A stretch of DNA of 64,000 nucleotides from Haberlea rhodopensis (Eukaryota > Streptophyta > Magnoliopsida > Lamiales > Gesneriaceae). Shown here piece after piece: positions 47,601 to 56,894 of the stretch. The stretch is from the NCBI GenBank assembly GCA_907163345.1, contig CAJQUN010001182.1, positions 31,148-95,147 of the forward strand. Direction: 5' to 3'. Under the pieces are notes generated by a model. The model made no database searches. It worked only from the letters and a program-made list of their open reading frames with translations, and was not told the origin of the DNA. The number at the start of each line of letters is the position of its first letter. Positions within the stretch are counted from its first letter, which is position 1. The position numbers and the translations under genes were made by a program.

Positions 47601-50600
47601 TTCACACGGTTTTAGTGTTTTCCTTGAAGAAAAAAAATTATACGGCCTCTCTGATGTCAGCCCGGGTTGAATTATGAAAGTCAAATGTCATAACGGTGTA
47701 AATGTAACATATTGGCTTTGGCAGATTCCAATTTTGAGTTTTCAAAATGCCGTAAGAATTTTTCACCCGGTTTTAGGGTTTTCCTAGAACAGAAAAAAAA
47801 TTATACGGCCTCTCTGATGTCAGCCCGGGCTGATTATGAAAGTCAAATGTCATAACTGGTGTAAATGTAACATACTGGCTTTGGCAGATTCCAATTTTGA
47901 GTTTTCAAAAAGCCGTAAGAATTTTCACCCGGTTTTAGTGTTTTCCTTGAAGAAAAAAATCTATACGGCCTCTCTGATGTCAGCCCGGGTTGATTTATGA
48001 AAGTCAAATGTCATAACTGCGTAAATGTAACATATTAGGCTTTGGCAGATTCCAATTTAGAGTTTTCAAAAATGCCGTAAGAATTTTTCACCCGGTTTTA
48101 GGGTTTTCCTAGAAGAAAAAAAATTATACGGCCTCTCTGATGTCAGCCCGGGCTGATTTATGAAAGTCAAATAGTCATAACGGTATAAATGTAACATATT
48201 GGCTTTGGCAGATTACAATTTTGATGTTTCAAAAAGCCGTAAGAAATTTTCACCCGGTTTTAGAGTTTTCCTAGAAGAAAAAACATTATACGGCCTCTAT
48301 GATGTCAGCCCGGGCTGATTAATGAAATTCAAATGTCATACCGGTGTAAATATAACATATTGGCTTTGGCAGATTCCAATTTTGAGTTTCAAAAGCCGTA
48401 TGAATTTTTCACCCAGTTTTAGGGTTTTCCTAGAAGAAAAAAATTATATTGCCTCTTTGATGTTAGTCCGGGCTGATTAATGAAAGTCAAATGTCATAAC
48501 GGTGTAAATGTAACATATTGTCTTTGGCAGATTCCAATTTTGAGTTTTCGAAAAGCCGTAAGAATTTTTCACCCGGTTTTAGGGTTTTCCTAGAAGAAAA
48601 AAAATTAGACGGCCTCTCTGATGTCAGCCTGGGCTGATTTATGAAAGTCAAATGTCATAACGGTGTAAATGTAACATATTGGCTTTGGCAGATTCCAATT
48701 TTGAATTTCAAAAAGCCGTAAGAAATTTTCACCCGGTTTTAGAGTTTTCCTAGAAGAAAAAACATTATACGGCCTCTATGATGTCAGCCCGGGCTGATTA
48801 ATGAAATTCAAATGTCATAACGGTGTAAATATAACATATTGGCTTTGGCAGATTCCAATTTTGAGTTTCAAAAGCCGTATGAATTTTTTCACCCAGTTTT
48901 AGGGTTTTCCTAGAAGAAAAAAATTATATTGCCTCTTTGATGTTAGTCCGGGCTGATTAATGAAAGTCAAATGTCATAACGGTGTAAATGTAACATATTG
49001 TCTTTGGCAGATTCCAATTTTGAGTTTTCGAAAAGCCGTAAGAATTTTTCACCCGGTTTTTAGGGTTTTCCTAGAAGAAAAAAAATTATACGGCCTCTCT
49101 GATGTCAGCCTGGGCTGATTTATGAAAGTCAAATGTCATAACGGTGTAAATGTAACATATTGGTTTTGGCAGATTCCAATTTTGAGTTTTCAAAATGCCT
49201 TAAGAATTTTTCACCTGGTTTTAGGGTTTTCTTTGAAGAAAAAATAGTATACGGCCTCTCTGATGTCAGTCCAGACTGATTTATGAAAGTCAAATATCAT
49301 AACGGTGTAAATGTAACATATTGTCTTTGGCAGATTCCAATTTTGAGTTTTCAAAAAGGCGTAAGAATTTTTCACTCGGTTTTAGGGTTTTCCAAGAAGA
49401 AAAAAAATTATACGGCCTCTCTGATGTCAGCCCGGGTTGATTTACGAAAGTCAAATGTCATAAAAGTGTAAATGTAACATATTGGCTAGATTCAAATTTA
49501 GAGTTTACGAATGCTGTAAGAATTTTTCACCCGATTTTAGGGTTTCCTAGATGAAAAAAATTATACGGCCTCTCTGATGTCAGCCCGGGCTGATTTATGA
49601 AAGTCAAATGTCATAACGGTGTAAATGTAACATATTGGCTTTGGCAGATTCCAATTTTAAGTTTTCAAAAAGCCGTAAGAATTTTCACCCGGTTTTAGGG
49701 TTTTCCTAGAAGAAAAAAAATTATACGGTCTCTCTGATGTCAGCCTGGGCTGATTTATGAAAGTCAAATGTCATAACGATGTAAATGTAACATATTGGCT
49801 TTGGCAGATTCCAATTTTGAGTTTTCAAAAATGCGTAATAATTTTTCACTCAGTTTTAGGGTTTTCCTAGAAGAAAAAAAATTATACGGCATCTCTGATG
49901 TCAGTCCGGGTTGATTTATGAAATTCAAATGTCATAACGGTGTAAATGTAACATATTGGCAATGGCAGATTCCAATTTAGAGTTTTCAAAATGCCGTAAG
50001 AAATTTTCACCCGGTTTTGGGGTTTTCCTAGAAGAAAAAAAATTATACGGCTTCTCTGATGTCAGTCCGGGCTGATTTATGAAAGTCAAATGTCATAACC
50101 GTGTAAATGTAACATATTGGCTTTGGCAGATTCGAATTTTGAGTTTCAAAAGCCGTATTAATTTTCACCCGATTTTAGGGTTTTCCTAGAAGAAAAAAAA
50201 TTATATTGCCTCTCTGATGTCAGCCCGGGCTTATTAATGAAAGTCAAATGTCATAACGGTATAAATATAACATATTGGCTATGGCAGATTCAAATTTTGA
50301 GTTTTCAAAATGCCTTAAGAATTTTTCACCCGGTTTTAGGGTTTTCCTAGAAGAAAAAAAATTGTACGGCCTCTCTGATGTCAGCCCAGGCTGATTTATG
50401 AAAGTCAAATGTCATAACGGTGTAAATGTAACATATTGGCTTTGGCAGATTCCAATTATGAGTTTTCAAAATGCCTTAAGAATTTTTCACCCGGTTTTAG
50501 GGTTTTCCTAGAAAAAAAAAATTATATGGCCTCTCTATTGTCAGCCCGGGCTGATTTATGAAAGTCAAATGTCATACCGCTGTAAATGTAACATATTGGC

Positions 50601-51667
50601 TTTGGCAGATTCCAATTTTGAGTTTTCAAAAAGCCGTAAGAATTTTTCACCCGGTTTTAGTGTTTTCCTTGAAGAAAAAAAATTATAATGCCTTTCTGAT
50701 GTCAGCCAGGGTTGATTTATGAAAGTCAAATGTCATAACGGTGTAAATGTAACATATTGGCTTTGGCAAATTCCAATTTTGAGTTTTCAAAATACCTTAA
50801 GAGTTTTTCACCCGGTTTTAGGGTTTTCCTAGAAGAAAAAAAATTATACGGCCTCTCTGATGTCAGCCCGGGCTGATTTATGAAAGTCAAATGTCATAAC
50901 GGTGTAAATGTAACATATTGGCTTTGGCAGATTCCAATTTTGAGTTTCAAAAGCAGTATGAATTTTTCACCCGGTTTTATGGTTTTCCTAGAAGAAAAAA
51001 AATTATATTGTCTATCTCATGTCATCCCGGGCTTATTAATGAAAGTCAAATGTCATAACGGTATAAATGTAACATATTGGCTTTGGCAGATTCCAATTTT
51101 GAGTTTTCAAAATGCCTTAAGAATATTTCACCCGGTTTTAGGTTTTTCCTAGAAGAAAAAAAATTAAACGGCCTCGCTGATGTCTGCCCGGGCTGATTTA
51201 TGAAAGTCAAATGTCATAACGGTGTAAATTTAACATATTGGCTTTGGCAGATTTCAATTTTGAGTTTTCAAAAGCCGTATGAATTTTTCACCCGGTTTTA
51301 GGGTTTTCCTAGAAGAAAAAAAGTTATACGGCCTCTCTGATGTCAGCCCAGGCTGATTACTGGAAGTCAAATGTCATAACATTGTAAATGTAACATATTG
51401 GCTTTGGCAGATTCCAATTTTGAGTTTTCAAAATGCCTTAAAAAATTTTCACCCGGTTTTGGGGTTTTCCCCGAAGAAAAAAAATTATACCGCCTCTCTG
51501 ATGTCAGCCCGGGCAGATTTATGAAAGTCAAATGTAATAACGGTGTGTAAATGTAATATATTGTCTTTGGCAGATAGCAATTTTGAGTTTTCAAAAAGGC
51601 GTAAGAATTTTTCACCCGGTTTTAGGGTTTTCCTAGATGAAAAAAAATTATACGGCCTCTCTGATGT
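44673..51667 (-). repeat. 161-bp satellite array, block 3b (minus orientation)
   Basis: About 43 monomers, more diverged than block 3a, with many indels between 44673 and about 46500. Multi-monomer duplications are visible: about 45180-46140 repeats at 47260-48230 (six monomers, offset about 2080 bp), and a three-monomer block at 48230-48710 repeats at 48711-49190. The array breaks off at CTCTGATGTC against the next retroelement. Confidence 0.95.
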
Positions 51668-52378
51668 CCGCACCACCCTCATTTTACAGACCCACCACTT
51701 GAACATCAGGCAGAGACGAGTGACAATTCTGCGGAAGTCAGTGCTCGTTTAGAGGATACGTTACTCAGGTTTATGGCATCATGTGAGACAAAGATTGAAA
51801 GTCAGACCAACTCAATGCGTCATCTGGAGCAGCAAATGGTGAGCCTCATGGAAACCTTATCAGCAAGCTGCCAAGAGAATGAGACGATACCTACTAGGGA
51901 AGAGGAGACGAATCAAGTTGGGTTTCATGACGATGATCACTCAAACAACCAAGTTTGGGGGAGTGATCCTACTACTGTGGAAGATTTAAGGGAACTTGAG
52001 CCTCTTCAAGAAATTGAGCCTACTTTAGAGACATTATCTGAGGAGTTCCCATGTGAAGATGAGTCGAGTGTGATGTTGGAGAAGGAAGAGACTTTCGAGG
52101 ATTCCGATTTGAGCCCATCGATGGAGACATGTTCTATGCCATATGTGGATCCGTATTTCCCATGGATGCCAACATCACCACAATATATCCTCCAAGATAT
52201 GAAGCCAAGTGAAGAATCATTCTCCCATGCCTACCACTTCAAGACCAATGTTGTTGGAGCGACGAGCCTACACTGTTATATTCATGCCAATCTTGAGGGC
52301 ATACTGAATGTAGACCCATTCGTGATATCATACGATACTTACTATTGGCGGCAACCGCTCTTTGATGGTTGCTTCTGA
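51668..52378 (+). pseudogene. C-terminal part of a gag-like protein, 5'-truncated
   Basis: A frame open from the satellite junction to TGA at 52376-52378, 237 codons (201 from the first ATG at 51773). It lacks a natural start because the element is cut on the left. The N-terminal visible part ARLEDTLLRF...ESQTNSMRHLEQQMVSLMETLS is a predicted helical segment of the kind found after the HPNF motif in Athila/Gypsy gag, and it parallels LEDLLSKLNDST...NLGNQMEQI in the element at 26277-27281. A long acidic stretch with many E/D residues follows (about residues 50-150 from the ATG), then an aromatic-rich end (YDTYYWRQPLFDGCF). No zinc knuckle or protease motif is seen. Function inferred only from position and weak likeness. 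Confidence 0.6.
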
Positions 52379-52409
52379 TGGTCAAGCCGACGACTAAAAA
52401 TCAGCGCTT

Positions 52410-52427
52410 CTTGGGAGGCAACCCAAG
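52410..52427 (+). other. CTTGGG-AGGCAA-CCCAAG hairpin
   Basis: Perfect 6-bp stem and 6-nt loop 31 bp after the gag-like stop. It is identical to 26323-26340 on the opposite strand. An outer CGC...GCG extension is possible with a small bulge. Confidence 0.85.
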
Positions 52428-52666
52428 CGTATCCTTTTGCTATTTAGTTTTGTTTATTTTTAGTTTTTGCATTTTGTTTGTTTATCTCTCGTGTCGGCTA
52501 TTTTATTTGCGTTCTTCTCTTGCTAGGTACTCAGTTGGAGCGATGAACCCTACAACAGTGGAGCTTTCAAAGGCCGACCTTCCTCAACCCTCATGCAAGC
52601 GTCTTGATCAGGGGAGTTTACTTTTTCCCTTTTGATTCTTTTAAACATTGAGGACAATATTTGATC

Positions 52667-52680
52667 TAAGTTTGGGGGAG
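52667..52680 (+). promoter_or_regulatory. First (internal) polypurine tract
   Basis: TAAGTTTGGGGGAG, 6 bp downstream of the ACATTG/CAAT stem. It is nearly the same as the tract next to the LTR (53898-53911, TAAGTTTGGGGGAG). Two near-identical priming sites 1.2 kb apart are a shared feature of both Athila-like elements here. Confidence 0.75.
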
Positions 52681-53897
52681 TGACTTGCATGTTTACTTGT
52701 TTATCCACATGTTGTGTGCTTAGTTGACACTTGAATCGTCCGATTATTATGACCTAATTTTTTTTTATTTTATGAGTTCAATTAGTAAGATAAGAATAAA
52801 TCATAGTAGTGGTCTCTATTCCATGATGATACTAGTCTCACTTTGCATGTCAACTTGAGTTTTGATGATTGTAAAACTTGTTTGTGAATATCTTGTTTTA
52901 AGTAGTATGTCAAAGATGAGGAATATTTTGAGCACATTTGAGTCATAATCTTGTGAATTGCACTTGTAGTAGTGAATTTTTTTGTGAACTTGATGAATTG
53001 TTTTTGAGCATCTTAGAGTACCTTAGAAACTATTTGATGATGACACTTTGAGGCGAAATTTTATAGTTATGAACTTGACTTGGAAATGATTTAGGCGATT
53101 TTTGGACCGTTTGTGCCTTTTAAGCTTACCATGTTTACATCAATCTATAGTATCCCAATTTGAGCCTAATTGAAAAGGAATGGAGTATCTTTAACATACT
53201 ATTAACCCCCATTCAACATTTTTTTTGGCAACTCATTATACCCACCTTTATGAGCTTAAATTGAAAAGAATTATCCTTACCAAAAGGGAGTATAATGATT
53301 CTCATTAGATGCACATGAATTGCTACATTTGGATGAGCTTATTATTGAAAAAAAATATGAATGAGAAAAGAAAAAGATAGATAAAGCCTTGAAAAAAATA
53401 TCTAATTAAGACCCAAAGTGGCCAAGGCTAAAAGAAAAAAAGAAGAGAAGCTCAATTTTGTACTGAACATTTCATGCTTATACTCTCTTCTTTGTGCTAT
53501 CCTATCTTTTCTTTGAAGCCAAACACCTAGGCCTAACGCTACAAGCTTAAAAAGACCTATTGATCCAAGTCTAGGGAGTGACTACATTAGTGGAGAAGCT
53601 GTTTGAGAATAGGACTATAGGGTGCTCAATGATAATCTTAACTTTCATTACCTAGCATGATTTGATCTATGAAAATTGCATGAAACTTGAAAGTGACAAT
53701 AGCACACACGCACGTTCTGATTTAGAGACATGTTGCTTGATCTAGGAGAAAACACAGCGTGTTGAACTTTCTGATTAACTGTTATTTGTCTGTAAGTGAG
53801 ATGTCTGAGTTACTTGATTGACTGCGAATTTGTTTATTTGAATCTTCAATATTGAACTCTACTTTGTGATCTTATTTCTTGCTCGAGACGATCAAGT

Positions 53898-53911
53898 TTA
53901 AGTTTGGGGGA
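53898..53911 (+). promoter_or_regulatory. Polypurine tract at the 3' LTR
   Basis: TAAGTTTGGGGGAG followed by TTGATAAGTGTG; the LTR starts at the TG at 53914. Standard position for plus-strand priming. Confidence 0.85.
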
Positions 53912-53913
53912 GT

Positions 53914-55778
53914 TGATAAGTGTGATTTTTACACTTAATTTGATATATGATTAGGGGCGTTTTTATAGTGATTCCTGGAAAATATTACGCGTTTTGGTAT
54001 ATAATTGTATATTTCAGGAATCCAGGTCCAAATGCATAAAAGTGGAGAAAATAAGCTTTAATTAATGAAAAAGGACCAAACCGAGCACAACCGGATATTA
54101 TCAAACATGGATGAAATATTATATTATAATATATGATATTATAATATAGGATTTCTTTATGGAAATAAAAGATGGAAGGAGGATAAACATTGAGAGGGGA
54201 AGATAAAAGAAGGATGATATCAAATTATTAAAGGGGAAGATACGTGCAGCGTATCAAAGGAGAGGAGATTGAGATAAAAGGAAGGGAGGAGCAACGTAGA
54301 AGGAAAAAAACGATATCAGGGAAGAAGCGGAGGAACCAGAAGAAGACGTGACGAGACAAGGGAGCCAGGAACTCACGTACAAATACAGAGAAGAGTGAGC
54401 AGCAACAAATATATTAGGGAAGAAGCGAACGTCAAGAGAAGAGAGAGAGAGGACGTGCAGAATTACGTGAGGCACGGACGTGGGAGAAGAAATAGTATGG
54501 AGGGAAAGAGTTACGTGAGGAAGCGGACGAGAGTTTACTGAGGGGATCAGATTGAGAGTGAAGAGACGAGAGGCAGCAACAGATTGAAAGGGAGGAGGCA
54601 GACTTCAACGAGAAGAGCAGATTACGAAAGTGAGGAGAGGCAGCAGTAGACGTAAATTCTGAGACGAGAGGAAAAGAAACAATCTGAGACAGATACATCG
54701 GAGAAAGAAGTGGAGCAGCAAGAGATTGAGAGGAGTTACGTGAGGGTGAAGAGATTTACGTGAAGAGCAGATATCAGAAACGTGAGGAGAGGGAACGCAC
54801 GGACGAAATCATAACCGGGAGGAATTCTGGAGAAGAGTTACGAAGGTGAGAACAAGAACTGATTGTTGAAGAAGAATTCATGTACACGGCAGCAAGGAGG
54901 TGAAGAAGAACGTACAGTGATACAAACGTGGAGACGGATACGGAGTCGACGACGCGATTCAACATCGCTAGTTTATGCGTATTTCTAAACTTTGTTTGAT
55001 TCTATTTAATTTTCTTATGCTTTTGATGTTGAAAAACATGATATTGCATTTGATTTTGAATATGTTGCTAGGCTAAGTTTGTTATCAAGATTTAGGGGAT
55101 CCTTTGTATGAACCCATGATTTAATTTTAATGTTTTGATTGATTCTTATTTATCTAAGTGCATAGATCATTGTTCTTCATGCTTTTAAGGGTTTGACCAT
55201 CCTTGAATGATATTAAATTACAATTGAGATCGAGAGATAAAATTGGAATTTGATATAGTGATTTATGCCGTGGATTTCAGACTGAGATCGAGAGATGAAG
55301 TCAAATACACGTGCGATAGCTATAGATATCTAGTAATCGAAGGCTAGTAGTTTTCATAGATCGTTTTACAATATTAATTGTTCAATAAGGGTACGAGAGT
55401 GGCTTATTGTTACGTTAGTATTAGATTTGTTATAGCCGGACCAAGGTATAGCAAGTGAATTAGGAAAACTCGTCACCTTAGATTGTTTGAATTAATTCTT
55501 AACTCATAGGCGAATTGTGAGGGATTACATAGGTGAACCGAAAGTCTTGATAATTGTCTCTATTGATTTCATTCTCATTCTCTATCGTTTGTTTGGATTT
55601 ATTATTGAGTTAATTAGTTAAATTAGTTAATTAGTTATAACCATTTTTCGTAGGCTAAATATAGTTAAACTAGTGGAGTTTGGTACTTATTTACTAGTCC
55701 CTGTGGGTTCGACAATCCGTACTTTTCATATCATTATACTAAAACTTGACACCGTGCACTTGCGGTAGAATCGCTACA
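53914..55778 (+). mobile_element. 3' LTR of the second Athila-like element (about 1865 bp)
   Basis: Starts TGATAAGTGTGATT after the polypurine tract. The end is placed at ...CGCTACA, where the common Gypsy-type U5 end ACCGTGCACTTGCGG is seen. An AT-rich TATA-like region lies at about 54117-54148. About 54170-54940 is strongly purine-rich with about eleven ACGTG motifs, and the rest is AT-rich. Part of it recurs inverted at 55818-56894. The exact right end is uncertain by some bases. Confidence 0.75.
54170..54950 (+). repeat. Purine-rich LTR segment with ACGTG clusters
   Basis: Strong strand asymmetry: long GA-rich runs with few pyrimidines. ACGTG occurs about eleven times on either strand, mostly in TTACGTGAGG or GACGTG contexts. 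ACGTG is the core of G-box and ABRE sites bound by plant bZIP/bHLH factors. The segment lies downstream of the TATA-like region, so it may equally be a transcribed leader. Confidence 0.6.
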
Positions 55779-55817
55779 CTGAGAAATAATTGTTTAAAAT
55801 AAAAGCGATCAAGTTTT
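55779..55817. other. Short spacer between opposed LTRs
   Basis: 39 bp (CTGAGAAATAATTG...) that matches neither LTR copy by eye. It may be filler DNA at a rearrangement joint. Confidence 0.5.
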
Positions 55818-56894
55818 TGAACAATTAATATTGTAAAACGATCTATGAAAACTACTAGCCTTCGATTACTAGATATCTATAGCTATCACACGTGTATTTG
55901 ACTTCATCTCTCGATCTCAGTCTGAAATCCACGGCATAAATCACTATATCGAATTCCAATTTTATCTCTCGATCTCAATTGTAATTTATTATCATTCAAG
56001 GATGGCCAAACCCTTAAAAGCATGTAGAACAATGATCTATACACTTAGATAATAAGAATCAATAAAAAATAATCAATTTAAATCATGGGTTCATAACATA
56101 GGATCCCCTAACTCTTGATAACAAACTTAGCCTAGAAACATATTTAAATCAAATGCAAATCATGTTTTTCAACATCAAAAGCATAAAGAAATTAAATAGA
56201 AACAAACAAAGTTTAGAAATACGCATAAACTAGCGATGTTGAATCGCGTCGTCGACCCGTAGCTCCGCTCTTCCTTTGGCAGTGCTGTACGTACGTGTAT
56301 GATCTCCAACTGCTGTTTACGTAAATCTGCTCTTCTCCTCACGCCTATCTCCTTCTCACTTACGTTCCTTTCTCCGCGTCTCCTGTTGCTGTTCTTCAAT
56401 CTGTTCACGTCTGGTTTCTCTCCTCTCTCGTAACTCCTTTTCCAATTCTGAATCTCCCCTCTCTTCGTCTGTATCTACTGCCCTTAATCTGAACTCACCT
56501 TCGTAACTCCTCTCCAGAATTCCTCTGCCTTCACTCTTCTGTATCTGTATCAGTTCTTCAGAATTTTCAAATCCTGTTACGTGAGTTCTTCGCACCAGAA
56601 GTTCACCTACGTGCTTCCTCCTCTTCACGTAAATCTCCTCTCTGTCTGATCTCTCCTCTCGCTCCGCTTCTTCCCTGATATCTTTGCTCCTCTCCTTCTG
56701 ATCTCTCCTCCAACTCACGTCTCTGAAGTCACGTACTTTTCTTCTCCACTCCCCTCACGTCTCCTGTTTCTCTTTTCTCCTTCCGCTCCCCTTTTCTTTT
56801 ATTAATATCTGCTCGCTTAAATATCTGTTCTCCCTTCTCCTGGAGCACGTCTCTTGCTATCTTATCTTGTACGTTGCTATCCTCTCTCAATCTG
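55818..56894 (-). mobile_element. Inverted LTR fragment, truncated at both ends
   Basis: The reverse complement of this region matches the LTR at about 54250-55386. The match is clear from GTCGACGACGCGATTCAACATC through TTGTTATCAAGA, GATCGAGAGAT (twice) and CTAGTAGTTTTCATAG to AATATTAATTGTTCAA. The outer half is the pyrimidine-rich complement of the purine-rich segment and carries the same ACGTG motifs, but it is more diverged. It lacks the first 300 bp or so and the last 390 bp of the LTR. Minus-oriented satellite starts right after it (ATTTGAGTTTTC at 56895). The 120-residue highly charged frame at 56356-56718 is only the purine bias and not a gene. Confidence 0.82.

Larger units (their letters stand above)
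52379..53913 (+). other. Non-coding 3' module of the Athila-like element
   Basis: No convincing ORF. Contains the CTTGGG-AGGCAA-CCCAAG hairpin (52410-52427), ACATTG-AGGA-CAATAT (52645-52660), a purine tract (52667-52680) and a second tract (53900-53911) abutting the LTR. Between the tracts are blocks shared in order with 24955-26276 on the other strand, such as AAGCTTACCATGTTTACA, CCCCCATTCAACATT, AAGGGAGTATAATG and CACCTAGGCCTAACGCTACA. The first 300 bp also hold a small open frame (52369-52635) that I do not consider a gene. Confidence 0.75.
51668..55778 (+). mobile_element. 5'-truncated Athila-like element with 3' LTR
   Basis: Plus-strand element fragment: end of a gag-like ORF (51668-52378), CTTGGG/CCCAAG hairpin, ACATTG/CAAT hairpin, first polypurine tract (52667-52680), about 1.2 kb non-coding module, second polypurine tract and LTR (53914-55778). 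No pol genes, PBS or 5' LTR are present. The order of parts equals that of the minus-strand element at 23440-28290, although most sequence is clearly different, so the two belong to related but distinct families. The left edge falls inside coding sequence directly against satellite, so it arose by deletion or rearrangement. Confidence 0.8.

Noticed and set aside
52369..52635. An 88-residue plus-strand frame after the gag-like stop
   Set aside because: It runs across the hairpin and an AT-rich stretch; no motif, and it is not conserved in the related element.
54254..54965. Ser/Leu/Phe-rich frames on the - strand
   Set aside because: Pyrimidine-rich complement of the purine-rich LTR; no protein likeness.
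56356..56718. A 120-residue highly charged R/E-rich frame on the - strand
   Set aside because: It is the reading of the purine-rich LTR segment; low complexity and inside an LTR fragment.
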